Assembly (NCBI GenBank): GCA_045226255.1
Contig: JBGVCG010000010.1
Coordinates: forward strand, 124,001-188,000
Origin: UBA1181 sp045226255
Lineage (GTDB): Bacteria > Bacteroidota > Bacteroidia > Bacteroidales > Paludibacteraceae
Length of the DNA stretch: 64,000 nt
Direction: 5' to 3'
Shown: positions 25,907 through 33,817 of the stretch, piece by piece
Layout: each line of letters opens with the position of its first letter
Position numbering within the stretch: position 1 is the stretch's first letter
Notes under the pieces: generated by a model
Databases searched by the model: none
Told to the model about the DNA's origin: nothing
What the model saw: only the letters and a program-made list of their open reading frames with translations
Position numbers and translations under genes: made by a program

Positions 25907-26682
25907 GAAAACCTATCCTCCAACAACCTCATGAAGTCCGCAACAGCCTCATCTTCCTCGTTCCACGAGAAATTCAGCTTCACATAATCCGTCGCTTCCC
26001 GCAATGATTCCATCGCATCCAATGCTGCTATCGTCGTCGACATCAACTCGGCATTCCCCCCAAACAACTCGTTCATATAACGAATACGGTCATTCAACGT
26101 GATTGCCTTCCTGATAGATTGGACGAAACGGCTTTCAACCCGCTTCGACGACCGATTAGCATCCAATACCGTGCGAACATTCCCTCCCTCATGGGCATGC
26201 GTCTTCACTTCAGAGCGAACAGACACATCGTGTTTTTCCTTTGGAAGTTCGCAACTACGCTTGGCAGATATGCTCTCCGCCACTGGCGCAGAGACCTCAG
26301 CTGACTGATATTCAACGTTTTCTACCACTTTCTCCAGATGTTTCTCTTCCACGGCCTCCGCCTTCGGAGCTTCGTGTACTTGTTTCGGGGTGACCTCTAC
26401 CGGCCTCGGAGCCACTTTCGCCTCCGCCTCGACCGTCTGATCCTTGACAATCCCGACCTCAGGGGAAACCTCCCGATCCGGGACCTCCACCCTTTGGGAT
26501 GAGGAACTTCCCTCTTGGCATGATTCCAGCATCTCTATCCTCCGCAATAACGTAGAAACCTTCCCTTTCGCCAAACTCAACACAGAAGCCGGGACACTAG
26601 CCATCTCCGACATCCCGCTGCATAATAGCGAAATTTCTTTTACATCCTCCGATATTAGACTCATCAAATCCTTGCTGTCCAT
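25903..26682 (-). CDS. hypothetical protein, conserved C-terminal domain
   Basis: A 259-residue cytoplasmic protein. The N-terminal 70 residues look helical. The middle (about 75-180) is low-complexity and rich in Glu, Val, Ala and Ser, probably disordered. The C-terminal 80 residues are compact and conserved in style: RFVQSIRKAITLNDRIRYMNELFGGNAELM and a WNEEDEAV stretch. Bacteroidota genomes carry proteins with this NDR(I/F)R(Y/F)..ELF domain, but I know no function. It is the first gene of a unit with rsmI (ATGA overlap) and may be a partner in the same process, though that is inference. Confidence 0.75.
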   Translation of the reverse strand: MDSKDLMSLISEDVKEISLLCSGMSEMASVPASVLSLAKGKVSTLLRRIEMLESCQEGSSSSQRVEVPDREVSPEVGIVKDQTVEAEAKVAPRPVEVTPKQVHEAPKAEAVEEKHLEKVVENVEYQSAEVSAPVAESISAKRSCELPKEKHDVSVRSEVKTHAHEGGNVRTVLDANRSSKRVESRFVQSIRKAITLNDRIRYMNELFGGNAELMSTTIAALDAMESLREATDYVKLNFSWNEEDEAVADFMRLLEDRFS

Positions 26683-26745
26683 ACGCTCTGTCTAAAAATT
26701 TTCTTTTCAGTTCCCAAAACCTTCACGAATTTATGAGAAACTCTG

Positions 26746-26753
26746 TATATTTG
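26746..26753 (+). promoter_or_regulatory. -7 box of the AI-2E/prmC/recX operon
   Basis: TATATTTG, exact consensus, about 65 bp before the ATG at 26819. The leader holds a small hairpin GTAAAG...CTTTAC (26766-26788). Confidence 0.5.
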
Positions 26754-26818
26754 CAAATAACCGCGTAAAGGTATAAAAAAACTTTACCAAACATACCAAA
26801 TTGATTTCATTTTTTGTG

Positions 26819-27952
26819 ATGAACACACCATTTTCAAAACCATTCACACTGGATAGAACCGTCAGAACACTGATTATTATCGCCCTAATCATAGGAATCA
26901 TTCTATTAATCAGATATTTAAGCCCGGTCCTCGTCCCTTTCTGCTTGGCATGGCTCTTGGCTTACCTAATTTACCCTATCGTATATTTTATTCAAAAAAA
27001 ACTGCGCGTGGGCAATAAAAGCGTCTCCATCCTTCTCGCTTTGGCGGCTATTACGGGCATAATCACCTTCCTCGTATGCTTTTTCGCACCCCAATTCGTC
27101 GAGGAAGCAGTGAAGCTGAAGAACTTTTTGGTCGAATATTCCTCCAACAACAACGAGAACGGTATCATTCCCCACCGCTGGGAAATATTCCTGCAAAATC
27201 TTATCCGCAACTACAACCTCGCTGAAATTGTGGACCGCGACGACTTCCTCGACATCGTGAAGAGTGTCTCCCCTCATGTCTGGTCGCTCGTCACTAGCTC
27301 CGTCAACCTCACCGTGAGCATCTTCGCTATGCTCATCACGGGCATATACCTCTTCTTTATCCTAAGGGACTACAGAAAGATCACGCAATACTTCAGTGCG
27401 CTGATTCCTCCGAAATACAGGACCTTCGCACAAACACTATACAGGGACATAGAAGTGGGTATGAAGCAATATTATAGGGGCCAGGCGCTGGTCGCCATTT
27501 TCGTGGGCATCCTCTACACCACGGGCTTCGTCATCATCGACCTGCCTATGGCGCTCACCATGGGTCTCATCATCGGCACGCTGAACATGGTCCCTTACCT
27601 GCAGGTGATAGGCATTCCGCCTTGTATCTTGCTGGCGCTTGTGCATGCCGCAGAGACGGGCCACTCGCCTTGGATTCCCCTGCTGTCGCTCCTTGCCGTT
27701 TTCGTCATCGTGCAAATCATTCAGGACGGTTACCTCGTTCCTAAAATCATGGGCAAGAGGATGGGGCTCAACGCGGCGGTCATCCTGCTCTCCCTCTCCG
27801 TCTTCGGCATGATGTTCGGCATCCTAGGGTTCATCATCGCCCTGCCGGCTACTTCCCTGATAATCTCCTATTACAAAAGATATATTCTTTCTCGCTACTA
27901 TAGCACCCCGACCAATGAGTCGCAAGAATACATAGAGGAGGAAAATCAATGA
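26819..27952 (+). CDS. AI-2E family membrane transporter (PerM-like)
   Basis: A 377-residue polytopic inner-membrane protein of the AI-2E transporter family; members export signals or small solutes, or exchange Na+/H+. It has about seven or eight membrane spans (TLIIIALIIGIILLIRYL, LAWLLAYLIYPIVYF, SLLAVFVIVQIIQDGYLVPKIMG). The family region RDIEVGMKQYYRGQALVAIFVG and the motif DGYLVPKIMGKRMGLNAAVILLSL near the C-terminus are clear. A TTG at 26801 would extend it by six residues; the ATG is preferred. The stop overlaps the prmC start (ATGA). Substrate unknown. Confidence 0.9.
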   Translation: MNTPFSKPFTLDRTVRTLIIIALIIGIILLIRYLSPVLVPFCLAWLLAYLIYPIVYFIQKKLRVGNKSVSILLALAAITGIITFLVCFFAPQFVEEAVKLKNFLVEYSSNNNENGIIPHRWEIFLQNLIRNYNLAEIVDRDDFLDIVKSVSPHVWSLVTSSVNLTVSIFAMLITGIYLFFILRDYRKITQYFSALIPPKYRTFAQTLYRDIEVGMKQYYRGQALVAIFVGILYTTGFVIIDLPMALTMGLIIGTLNMVPYLQVIGIPPCILLALVHAAETGHSPWIPLLSLLAVFVIVQIIQDGYLVPKIMGKRMGLNAAVILLSLSVFGMMFGILGFIIALPATSLIISYYKRYILSRYYSTPTNESQEYIEEENQ

Positions 27953-28791
27953 ACAACGAATGGATTACCCGCATCATAGAGGTTCTGAAGGGGAAATACC
28001 CGGAACGGGAGGCGAAGAACATCGCCTACCTCACCTTGCAACATATCTGCGGATGCAATATGGTGGATTTGCTCATGGGCAAACATGACTACCTGACGGA
28101 GGAACAAACCGCACAAATGGAGGATCTCCTCTACAGACTCTCCCAGGGGGAACCTATCCAATACATCCTCGGCGAGGGTGAGTTCCACGGCCTCACCTTC
28201 GAAGTGAACAAAAGCGTACTTATCCCCCGCCCGGAAACGGCAGAGCTAGTGAACTGGATCTGCGACGACTTCGGCGACAAAAACGCCTCGTTCCTCGACA
28301 TCGGAACGGGTAGCGGATGCATCGCCATCACCCTGAAATACCTGAACGCTCAGTTCGACGCCAACGCGACCGACATATCCCCGCTTGCCCTAAACACGGC
28401 CATGCGGAACGCAAAAAGACTCTGCACCGACGTGAGCTTCATCATAGACGACATCCTACATCCTCAGACGGAGTTCGAACCGCTGGACTTCATCGTGAGC
28501 AATCCTCCCTACATCACGGAAGGAGAGAAGGCCCAAATGAGACAGAACGTGCTGGACTACGAACCTCACTCCGCCCTCTTCGTCGGGGGGGACGACCCGT
28601 TGCTCTTCTACCGCGCCATCGCGAACTACGGGCTCTCACACTTAAAGAATAATGGGTTCCTCTATTTCGAAATCAACGAGCAGTTCGGCAAGGAGATCCA
28701 ACAAATGCTGGAGGACCACGGCTACAGGGAGGTTGTCATAAAAGAGGATATGGAAGGAAAAGAAAGAATGGTGAGATGCAAAAAGAAATAA
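27949..28791 (+). CDS. prmC: release factor glutamine N5-methyltransferase PrmC
   Basis: Methylates the GGQ glutamine of peptide chain release factors. The 280 residues contain an N-terminal helical domain (QPIQYI-like EPIQYILGEGEFHGL), VLIPRPETAELVNW, the SAM-binding loop DIGTGSGCIAI and the catalytic NPPY motif (SNPPYITEGEK). DYEPHSALFVGGDDPLLFYRAI is also typical. It starts within the stop of the transporter gene and overlaps the start of recX by 16 bases, so the three genes are tightly coupled. Confidence 0.97.
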   Translation: MNNEWITRIIEVLKGKYPEREAKNIAYLTLQHICGCNMVDLLMGKHDYLTEEQTAQMEDLLYRLSQGEPIQYILGEGEFHGLTFEVNKSVLIPRPETAELVNWICDDFGDKNASFLDIGTGSGCIAITLKYLNAQFDANATDISPLALNTAMRNAKRLCTDVSFIIDDILHPQTEFEPLDFIVSNPPYITEGEKAQMRQNVLDYEPHSALFVGGDDPLLFYRAIANYGLSHLKNNGFLYFEINEQFGKEIQQMLEDHGYREVVIKEDMEGKERMVRCKKK

Positions 28792-29288
28792 CATACGAAC
28801 AGGCTAAGTCTAAATTGGAAGCGCTCTGCTCCCAAAGGGAACTCTGCGAAAAGGATGTGCGGGACCGCCTACAACGATGGGGCGTCGGCATCGACGAGGG
28901 CGACAGGATCGTCAAACACCTCATCCAAGAACGGTACGTGGACGACGCCCGTTTCGCCCGTTTCTTCGCAAAGGATAAGCATAACCTCTCCCACTGGGGG
29001 AAGACGAAGATCACTTTCGAACTACGGAGCAGGAGAATTCCTTCCGCCATCATCGAGGAGGCCATCGCACAAATACCCGACGAGGGCTACGAGGAGCAGT
29101 TGGAGGAGATGCTCGTGAAGAAAAAGAAGAGCATCAAGGCCGGCAAGCCCTACGAGATAGGCGCCAAACTGATCCGCTTCGGGCTCTCCAGAGGATATGA
29201 GAGCAGACTTGTCATCGATACAGTAAAAAGAATCATCAAAACAGATAACGATACGTCAGATTATGAATTTGAATTGGATAACATTTAA
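28776..29288 (+). CDS. recX: RecX regulatory protein
   Basis: Small helical protein that modulates RecA filaments. The 170 residues show three-helix repeats: AKSKLEALCSQRELCEKDVRDRL, DRIVKHLIQERYVDDARFARFF and KTKITFELRSRRIPSAIIEEAI. FIRFG-like AKLIRFGLSRGYESRLV closes it. The start overlaps prmC by 16 bp and the end overlaps the CPBP gene by 26 bp. recA is not in the window. Confidence 0.92.
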   Translation: MQKEITYEQAKSKLEALCSQRELCEKDVRDRLQRWGVGIDEGDRIVKHLIQERYVDDARFARFFAKDKHNLSHWGKTKITFELRSRRIPSAIIEEAIAQIPDEGYEEQLEEMLVKKKKSIKAGKPYEIGAKLIRFGLSRGYESRLVIDTVKRIIKTDNDTSDYEFELDNI

Positions 29289-30165
29289 GGGAATGTTCGC
29301 GGACAGTCCGCTGTGGAAGAAAATCATTTTATTCATCTTCCTCCTCATATTTTGCACGGTTACCATGGCTTCACTAGCCAAACTCATCTGCTTTGTGGCT
29401 GGTTGGGACCCCAACAGCGTGGAAGCGTTAAAGACAAAGAACCTAATGAGTTCGTCAGGAATGTTCATCGTGGCTCCAGTTCTTTTCGTATTCCTGACAA
29501 AGAATGAAGTCGCAAATTATTTTAAGCTGAAATTGGTCGATCCAAGGATCATTTTCCTGAGCATACTGGCAATCTGCACGGTCTATCCTTTCATCTCGGT
29601 CTCCGCCGCTTGGAACGAAGGAATGCATCTGCCAGATGCCTTGCAAAGCGTGGAGGATTGGATGAAGCACTACGAAGAATTGCTGAAGGACACTACATTG
29701 AGAATGTTGGGTTCAAGCAGCATTTCCCAACTCATTTCCAACTTGATCATCATCGCTTTGATTCCCGCCATTGGGGAGGAACTGACATTCCGTGGTGTGA
29801 TCCAACAGAGTTTCGTCAAATATCTCAAGAACGAGCATGTGTCCGTATGGCTAGCAGCCATAATCTTCAGCGCCATCCACCTGCAGTTCTACGGATTTTT
29901 TCCTAGGATGTTCCTCGGTGTGTTGCTTGGTTATATATTCCTCTACGGGAAGAGCCTGATCGCCTCGATTTTCTGCCACTTCATGAACAATGCGGTTATC
30001 ATCATCTACGCCTACGTGAGCGATCCTGAGACAGCATTGGCCTCCGAATCATCCCAAGACATGACGCACGGAACCATCGCCGCAAGCATTCTACTACTTT
30101 GCGTGACGGCCTTCATCCTAATGAGGATTAAGAATATCAGTGATAAAAAAAAGGAAGCGGTTTAA
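29263..30165 (+). CDS. CPBP-family intramembrane glutamic endopeptidase
   Basis: A 300-residue inner-membrane protein of the CAAX/CPBP (Abi) protease family. The catalytic motifs are present: EELTFRG (EExxxR) after AIGE, the second-motif AIIFSAIHLQFYGFFPRMFLG-like stretch with His, and the late HFMNNAVII (HxxxN). About seven membrane spans are seen. Members cleave prenylated or membrane peptides, or process peptide toxins; the substrate here is unknown. It overlaps recX by 26 bp and ends 8 bp from the convergent folE. Confidence 0.9.
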   Translation: MNLNWITFKGMFADSPLWKKIILFIFLLIFCTVTMASLAKLICFVAGWDPNSVEALKTKNLMSSSGMFIVAPVLFVFLTKNEVANYFKLKLVDPRIIFLSILAICTVYPFISVSAAWNEGMHLPDALQSVEDWMKHYEELLKDTTLRMLGSSSISQLISNLIIIALIPAIGEELTFRGVIQQSFVKYLKNEHVSVWLAAIIFSAIHLQFYGFFPRMFLGVLLGYIFLYGKSLIASIFCHFMNNAVIIIYAYVSDPETALASESSQDMTHGTIAASILLLCVTAFILMRIKNISDKKKEAV

Positions 30166-30173
30166 CGCAATGA

Positions 30174-30782
30174 TTACTTACCCAAGAGGTTCATGAACTC
30201 CTCGCGGGTCTTGGCGGTGTTGAACGCTCCTGTGAAGTCGGACGTGGTGGTGATGGAATGCATCTTCTCCACGCCACGCATCTGCATGCACATGTGTTGC
30301 GCCTCGATGACGACCATAACACCCATTGGATTCAACGTCTCTTGGATACAGTCCTTGATTTGAGTAGTGAGACGCTCTTGGATCTGCAAACGGCGGGAGA
30401 GTATCTCCACAACACGGGCGATCTTACTCAGTCCGGTTATCTTCTTGTCAGGTATATATGCCACGTGCGCCTTGCCGAAGAAAGGCAATAGGTGATGCTC
30501 GCACAAGGAATAGAAATCGATATCCTTCACGATGACCATCTGCTTGTAATCCTCTTCGAACACTGCGGATTCCAAGACCTCACGAGGATCTATCTTATAG
30601 CCATAGGTCATGAACTGCATCGCCTTAGCGACACGCTCGGGGGTCTTCTTCAAGCCTTCGCGGTTCACATCCTCTCCCAATAGAGTGATCGCCTCCGCAT
30701 ACAGGGGAGCCAACTTCTCCGTCAACTCCTTGCTTGGGTATCTTGCGATTTCCCAAGGCTTTATTTGCAAATCATCGTTCAT
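30174..30782 (-). CDS. folE: GTP cyclohydrolase I
   Basis: Converts GTP to 7,8-dihydroneopterin triphosphate, the first step of folate synthesis. From the ATG at 30782 it has 202 residues. It shows the family zinc site with Cys in LCEHHLLPF and later MCMQMRGVEK, plus AHVAYIPDKKITGLSKIARVVE and TTTSDFTGAF. An upstream in-frame start at 30833 would overlap the preceding gene and add a non-family stretch. The SPOR gene ends 7 bp upstream, so the two form an operon; in related genomes tpiA often precedes this pair. Confidence 0.96.
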   Translation of the reverse strand: MNDDLQIKPWEIARYPSKELTEKLAPLYAEAITLLGEDVNREGLKKTPERVAKAMQFMTYGYKIDPREVLESAVFEEDYKQMVIVKDIDFYSLCEHHLLPFFGKAHVAYIPDKKITGLSKIARVVEILSRRLQIQERLTTQIKDCIQETLNPMGVMVVIEAQHMCMQMRGVEKMHSITTTSDFTGAFNTAKTREEFMNLLGK

Positions 30783-30789
30783 TTTCTTT

Positions 30790-31293
30790 TTACTTTTCGA
30801 GACGGACATCACGGGCCTCATCATCGACCACAAACACCTCTCCCGTCATTTCCGGGAATTCGGACAATATATTTTGGGCAAACACCATCGCCTCCGTCTG
30901 CACACGGAAATCACCCAGACGTAGTTTCCAGAATGGGGATGAGAAAGTGAGGTAAGAGGTGACGTTAGGATATTTTGTTTTTATCTTTTTTTCTCGTTCC
31001 ATAGCCTCCACCTTAGACTTCTTCGGAAGGTTACCCATATAGACCTGGACACGATAACCAGAAAAAGTCACGTAGGCTTTTTCATCATTGGCGGAGAGCT
31101 TCTTCCTCATCAAGGACTTCATCTTCGGGTCTTGTTTTATCACCACCTTTCCACTCCCCGCAGGGGTCTTGGACAAGGTCTCGAACACATCCGTGTAAGG
31201 CTTCTTATTCGAAGACTTGGTCGTTTGGGCACAAAGAGAAAAACTCATACCACATGCGACTATCAAAACAAGAATTTTATGCCACATATACAT
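30790..31293 (-). CDS. SPOR-domain exported protein
   Basis: A 167-residue protein with a signal peptide ending near FSLCAQ. The C-terminal two thirds is a SPOR domain (YRVQVYMGNLPKKSKVEAMERE, WKLRLGDFRVQTEAMVFAQ), which binds peptidoglycan lacking stem peptides. It lies directly before folE. A good promoter is upstream: TTG at 31339-31341 and TATTTTTG at 31311-31318 with 20 bp between. A start two codons later (31287) is possible. Confidence 0.88.
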   Translation of the reverse strand: MYMWHKILVLIVACGMSFSLCAQTTKSSNKKPYTDVFETLSKTPAGSGKVVIKQDPKMKSLMRKKLSANDEKAYVTFSGYRVQVYMGNLPKKSKVEAMEREKKIKTKYPNVTSYLTFSSPFWKLRLGDFRVQTEAMVFAQNILSEFPEMTGEVFVVDDEARDVRLEK

Positions 31294-31310
31294 TCAATTT
31301 AAATCCAGCA

Positions 31311-31341
31311 CAAAAATACATAATCTTATTCAAAAACGCAA
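31311..31341 (-). promoter_or_regulatory. promoter of the SPOR-folE operon
   Basis: TTG at 31341-31339 and TATTTTTG at 31318-31311 on the minus strand, spaced 20 bp, close to ideal. It gives a short leader before the start at 31293 or 31287. Confidence 0.6.
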
Positions 31342-31385
31342 AAACAATAAAAGCATACTCCCTCTTCCTCTCCCATGTTCCGTCT

Positions 31386-31440
31386 CCCCGTTCCGTCCTT
31401 TCATCGGGGATTCCATCCCCGCCTCCTTATCTCTCCCCCC
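31386..31440 (+). repeat. REP element copy 1, upstream of RAYT gene
   Basis: CCCCGTTCCGTCC head, then the palindrome CGGGGATTCCATCCCCG, then a pyrimidine-rich tail. All 55 bases are identical to 31486-31540. The 31294-31644 gap holds these repeats and two promoters but no gene. Confidence 0.85.
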
Positions 31441-31489
31441 TTCACCAAGGATTCCGTCCCAGCCCCTCCCTCTCTCATTCCCTCCCCCC
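31441..31489 (+). repeat. degenerate REP-like spacer
   Basis: AAGGATTCCGTCCCAGCCCCT resembles the REP core, but the palindrome is broken. It fills the space between the two perfect copies, so the pair may have arisen by duplication of a unit of 100 bp. Confidence 0.5.
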
Positions 31490-31540
31490 GTTCCGTCCTT
31501 TCATCGGGGATTCCATCCCCGCCTCCTTATCTCTCCCCCC
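31486..31540 (+). repeat. REP element copy 2
   Basis: Exact 55-bp copy of 31386-31440, offset by 100 bp. Together with the surrounding C/T-rich DNA it makes the plus strand strongly pyrimidine-biased from about 31360 to 31575. Confidence 0.85.
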
Positions 31541-31588
31541 CCTTCCCTCCCCAAAAAGTTCCATCCCCCCCCCGTCTAAAAAAATCAC

Positions 31589-31596
31589 TATCTTTG
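31589..31596 (+). promoter_or_regulatory. -7 box of the RAYT gene
   Basis: TATCTTTG, exact consensus, 48 bp before the ATG. The REP hairpin at 31598-31628 starts immediately after it, so the hairpin would fall at the transcript start. Confidence 0.55.
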
Positions 31597-31597
31597 T

Positions 31598-31628
31598 TCC
31601 GTTAATTCAGCGGGAATTCCATTCCCGC
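31598..31628 (+). repeat. REP element copy 3 (AT-variant palindrome) in RAYT leader
   Basis: TTCCGTTAATTCA head and the palindrome GCGGGAATTCCATTCCCGC (31610-31628). Both arms carry the same compensating G-to-A/C-to-T change relative to the other copies, so pairing is kept. Confidence 0.8.
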
Positions 31629-31644
31629 CCAAACCACAACAACA

Positions 31645-32652
31645 ATGGAAAAAGAAACCTTCTCCTGGCTACAACCCGGTGCCTGGCGCAAACCATGCAT
31701 AGTACACGTAACAATGGCCGCCAAAGACAGACAACCCCTCTTTGGCACCCTCTCCCACAACGGCTCCAATGCCTACGTAGAGAAGTCTCCTCTCGGCTGG
31801 ATACTAGTCAACCAACAAAAGAAAATGCTTACACTATGTCCCGAAATCAAAATCCTAGCGGACAAGGTCATGCCCGATCATCACCACATTGTGCTTCAAG
31901 TGATGCGGAGCATGCGACGCAGCGTCAAAGAAGTGGTGCGTGGATATATGCAGGGTTGCAAGGCGGAAGCCCGAAAACTCGGATTCGAAGGAAACATTTA
32001 CGACGACGTCCCTTTTTACCGTGTTCTCACACACAAAGGGCAATTACGTTCAATGATTAATTACGTGTACGCCAACGCAGAACGTGCCTGGCAACGGAAA
32101 CAAAACCCCTACCTCTTCCAGATACGCAGACAAACTAATGTCTGTGGATTAACCTTCACATCGCTAGGCAACCATTTCCTACTCGATTGGGCGGATCGCC
32201 AAATAATCGAGGTGTCACGAAATGCAAACGCAGAATACATAGAACAGCTATTACAACATGCGCTGACAGCCGCACAAAACGGTGCGATCACATACACTGC
32301 CGCCATTAGCAAAGGCGAACAAACCATCGCCCGCAACCTGCGGGAACAGGGTTTCCCTCTGGTTATACTTCTCAACGATGGATTCCCGGAGGCAGAATCG
32401 CCTCACGAAAAATACTACAAACCAGGCGGTGTATATTTCGAGGCGTGCGCCAAAGGTCATCTTTTACTCCTAGAACCAACCGAGCAAACCTTCACCACAC
32501 CCTCAGTTGCTACAAGCACATTAGCAACACTTCAACGCAAAGCAAAAGAGAAACACCTAACATATTCCCCCATTCCCACATCATCCCAACGCTACCGTTT
32601 CGTAGCCCTCAACAAAATCGCCCGAATACTATGCAACCAACCAACAGATTAA
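31645..32652 (+). CDS. REP-associated tyrosine transposase (RAYT, Y1_Tnp) with extra C-terminal domain
   Basis: Single-strand DNA nuclease-like protein of the IS200/IS605-related RAYT group, which handles REP palindromes. In 335 residues the N-terminal 150 are the Y1 domain: the HUH motif MPDHHHIVL (His79, His81) and the helix with a candidate catalytic Tyr140 (MINYVYANAERAW). The N-terminal PGAWRKPCIVHVT is typical of the larger RAYTs. Residues about 160-335 are an added domain (GLTFTSLGNHFLLDW, AAISKGEQTIARNLREQGFP, GVYFEACAKGHLLLL) that looks like a nucleotide-binding Rossmann/SLOG (DprA-like) fold; this is inference. REP copies lie on both sides. No terminal inverted repeats of an insertion sequence were seen, as expected for a domesticated RAYT. 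Confidence 0.88.
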   Translation: MEKETFSWLQPGAWRKPCIVHVTMAAKDRQPLFGTLSHNGSNAYVEKSPLGWILVNQQKKMLTLCPEIKILADKVMPDHHHIVLQVMRSMRRSVKEVVRGYMQGCKAEARKLGFEGNIYDDVPFYRVLTHKGQLRSMINYVYANAERAWQRKQNPYLFQIRRQTNVCGLTFTSLGNHFLLDWADRQIIEVSRNANAEYIEQLLQHALTAAQNGAITYTAAISKGEQTIARNLREQGFPLVILLNDGFPEAESPHEKYYKPGGVYFEACAKGHLLLLEPTEQTFTTPSVATSTLATLQRKAKEKHLTYSPIPTSSQRYRFVALNKIARILCNQPTD

Positions 32653-32661
32653 ATCCCCCCT

Positions 32662-32694
32662 GTTCCGTCCCTTAAGCGGGGATTCCATCCCCGC
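32662..32694 (+). repeat. REP element copy 4, downstream of RAYT gene
   Basis: GTTCCGTCCCTTAA head and palindrome GCGGGGATTCCATCCCCGC (32676-32694), in the same orientation as the three upstream copies. It starts 10 bp after the RAYT stop. Confidence 0.85.
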
Positions 32695-32724
32695 GCTCCT
32701 CATCCTCGTTCCTATCTCCGTCCC

Positions 32725-33747
32725 TCATCTCCTCACCTTCCCCGACTCCGTCCTTTCAAACCGCACCACAAACTCCACCCTCTTAGGCATCTCATACGTA
32801 GAAAGGCGTTCCGACATCCGTCTCAGCAACCCGTCTGTAGCAAAGGGCTCAGACTCAATCCGCAACACCACACGCTGCCCGAACTTCTCATCCGCCTCGG
32901 AGGTGAAGTAGAACGGCACCTCCAGCAAATCTTCGACCTTCTTCTCCATCTTTTCAGGGAAGACCTTCACCCCGCCTGTGTTGATCACGTTGTCCCAACG
33001 ACCCAGCCAGGAGAAGGAACGATCGGAATGAAGGCGCACGACATCATTCGTGACAAATGGAGAGCCTGCGAGGTAGTCGGCATGAATGACGAGGCATTCC
33101 CGCTCATCAACGGAGAAGCGCACATCCGGCAAGGCTTGGTACAGGGGTTCCTTGCCTGCCTCCAAAGGGGAAAGGGCCACGTGGGATACCGTCTCTGTCA
33201 TGCCATAGGAGACGTATGGCTTCACCGGCAACAGGTCTAACCACTCGACCTCTGGCTGCTGGATCGGACCGCCTCCGACAAGGAGATGACGGACCCCCGC
33301 CATGCGTTCCTCCCCCTCCCCGCTCACGCGCAGGGCATGCACCTGCATCGGAACCATGGAGACAAGGTCGAATCGTCCTGCCACACGGGGCATCGAGGTA
33401 GCTGGCTCCACATAGAGGTTCAATCCGCCCACCAAGGCTCGCACCACCATCATCTTCCCTGCAATATAATTGGCAGACAGGCATAGCAGAATGGAATCCC
33501 CTCGCTTCAGCCCAAAGAAGGCATTGGTACGACGAGCGGACTCGCACATGGATCGTTTGGAGAGCTCTATCCGCTTCGGTTCGCCCGTGGAGCCGGAGGT
33601 ATGGCCCACCACAAAGTCACGGTCGTCCCACCAAGCCGACAGGAAATCGGCCAGCGCCTCATCACAGCCTGGGATGGCGAGTACTTTGCCCCTATCACGC
33701 ATGTCGGCCTCCATCAAGAGGGTGTCGTTTATGTTCAACGTCATCAT
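32725..33747 (-). CDS. menE: AMP-dependent acyl-CoA ligase, o-succinylbenzoate-CoA ligase type
   Basis: Adenylate-forming enzyme, most like MenE, which activates o-succinylbenzoate in menaquinone synthesis. About 340 residues from the ATG at 33747 (33744 also possible). It shows the phosphate loop HTSGSTGEPK, the A5-like YGMTETVSH, WLGRWDNVINTGG and the C-terminal catalytic Lys in ESGKVRR. It is short, as MenE of Bacteroidota often is, with little before the phosphate loop. A longer start at 33786 would lie inside the gapA terminator. Other men genes are not nearby, so the name rests on size and motifs. Confidence 0.82.
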   Translation of the reverse strand: MMTLNINDTLLMEADMRDRGKVLAIPGCDEALADFLSAWWDDRDFVVGHTSGSTGEPKRIELSKRSMCESARRTNAFFGLKRGDSILLCLSANYIAGKMMVVRALVGGLNLYVEPATSMPRVAGRFDLVSMVPMQVHALRVSGEGEERMAGVRHLLVGGGPIQQPEVEWLDLLPVKPYVSYGMTETVSHVALSPLEAGKEPLYQALPDVRFSVDERECLVIHADYLAGSPFVTNDVVRLHSDRSFSWLGRWDNVINTGGVKVFPEKMEKKVEDLLEVPFYFTSEADEKFGQRVVLRIESEPFATDGLLRRMSERLSTYEMPKRVEFVVRFERTESGKVRR

Positions 33748-33770
33748 GTTCAAGAAGATTAAAGAAAGAA

Positions 33771-33797
33771 AAAGCCCGGACAACAAGCCCGGGCTTT
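33771..33797 (-). terminator. gapA terminator
   Basis: AAAGCCCGG (33771-33779) pairs with CCGGGCTTT (33789-33797). On the minus strand a TTTTTC tract follows. It lies 21 bp after the gapA stop. Confidence 0.8.
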
Positions 33798-33817
33798 GAA
33801 GGTATAATTACTAAGAA

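Noticed and set aside
33748..33786. Earlier start for menE
   Set aside because: It would place the start inside the gapA terminator hairpin and add a hydrophobic leader foreign to the family.
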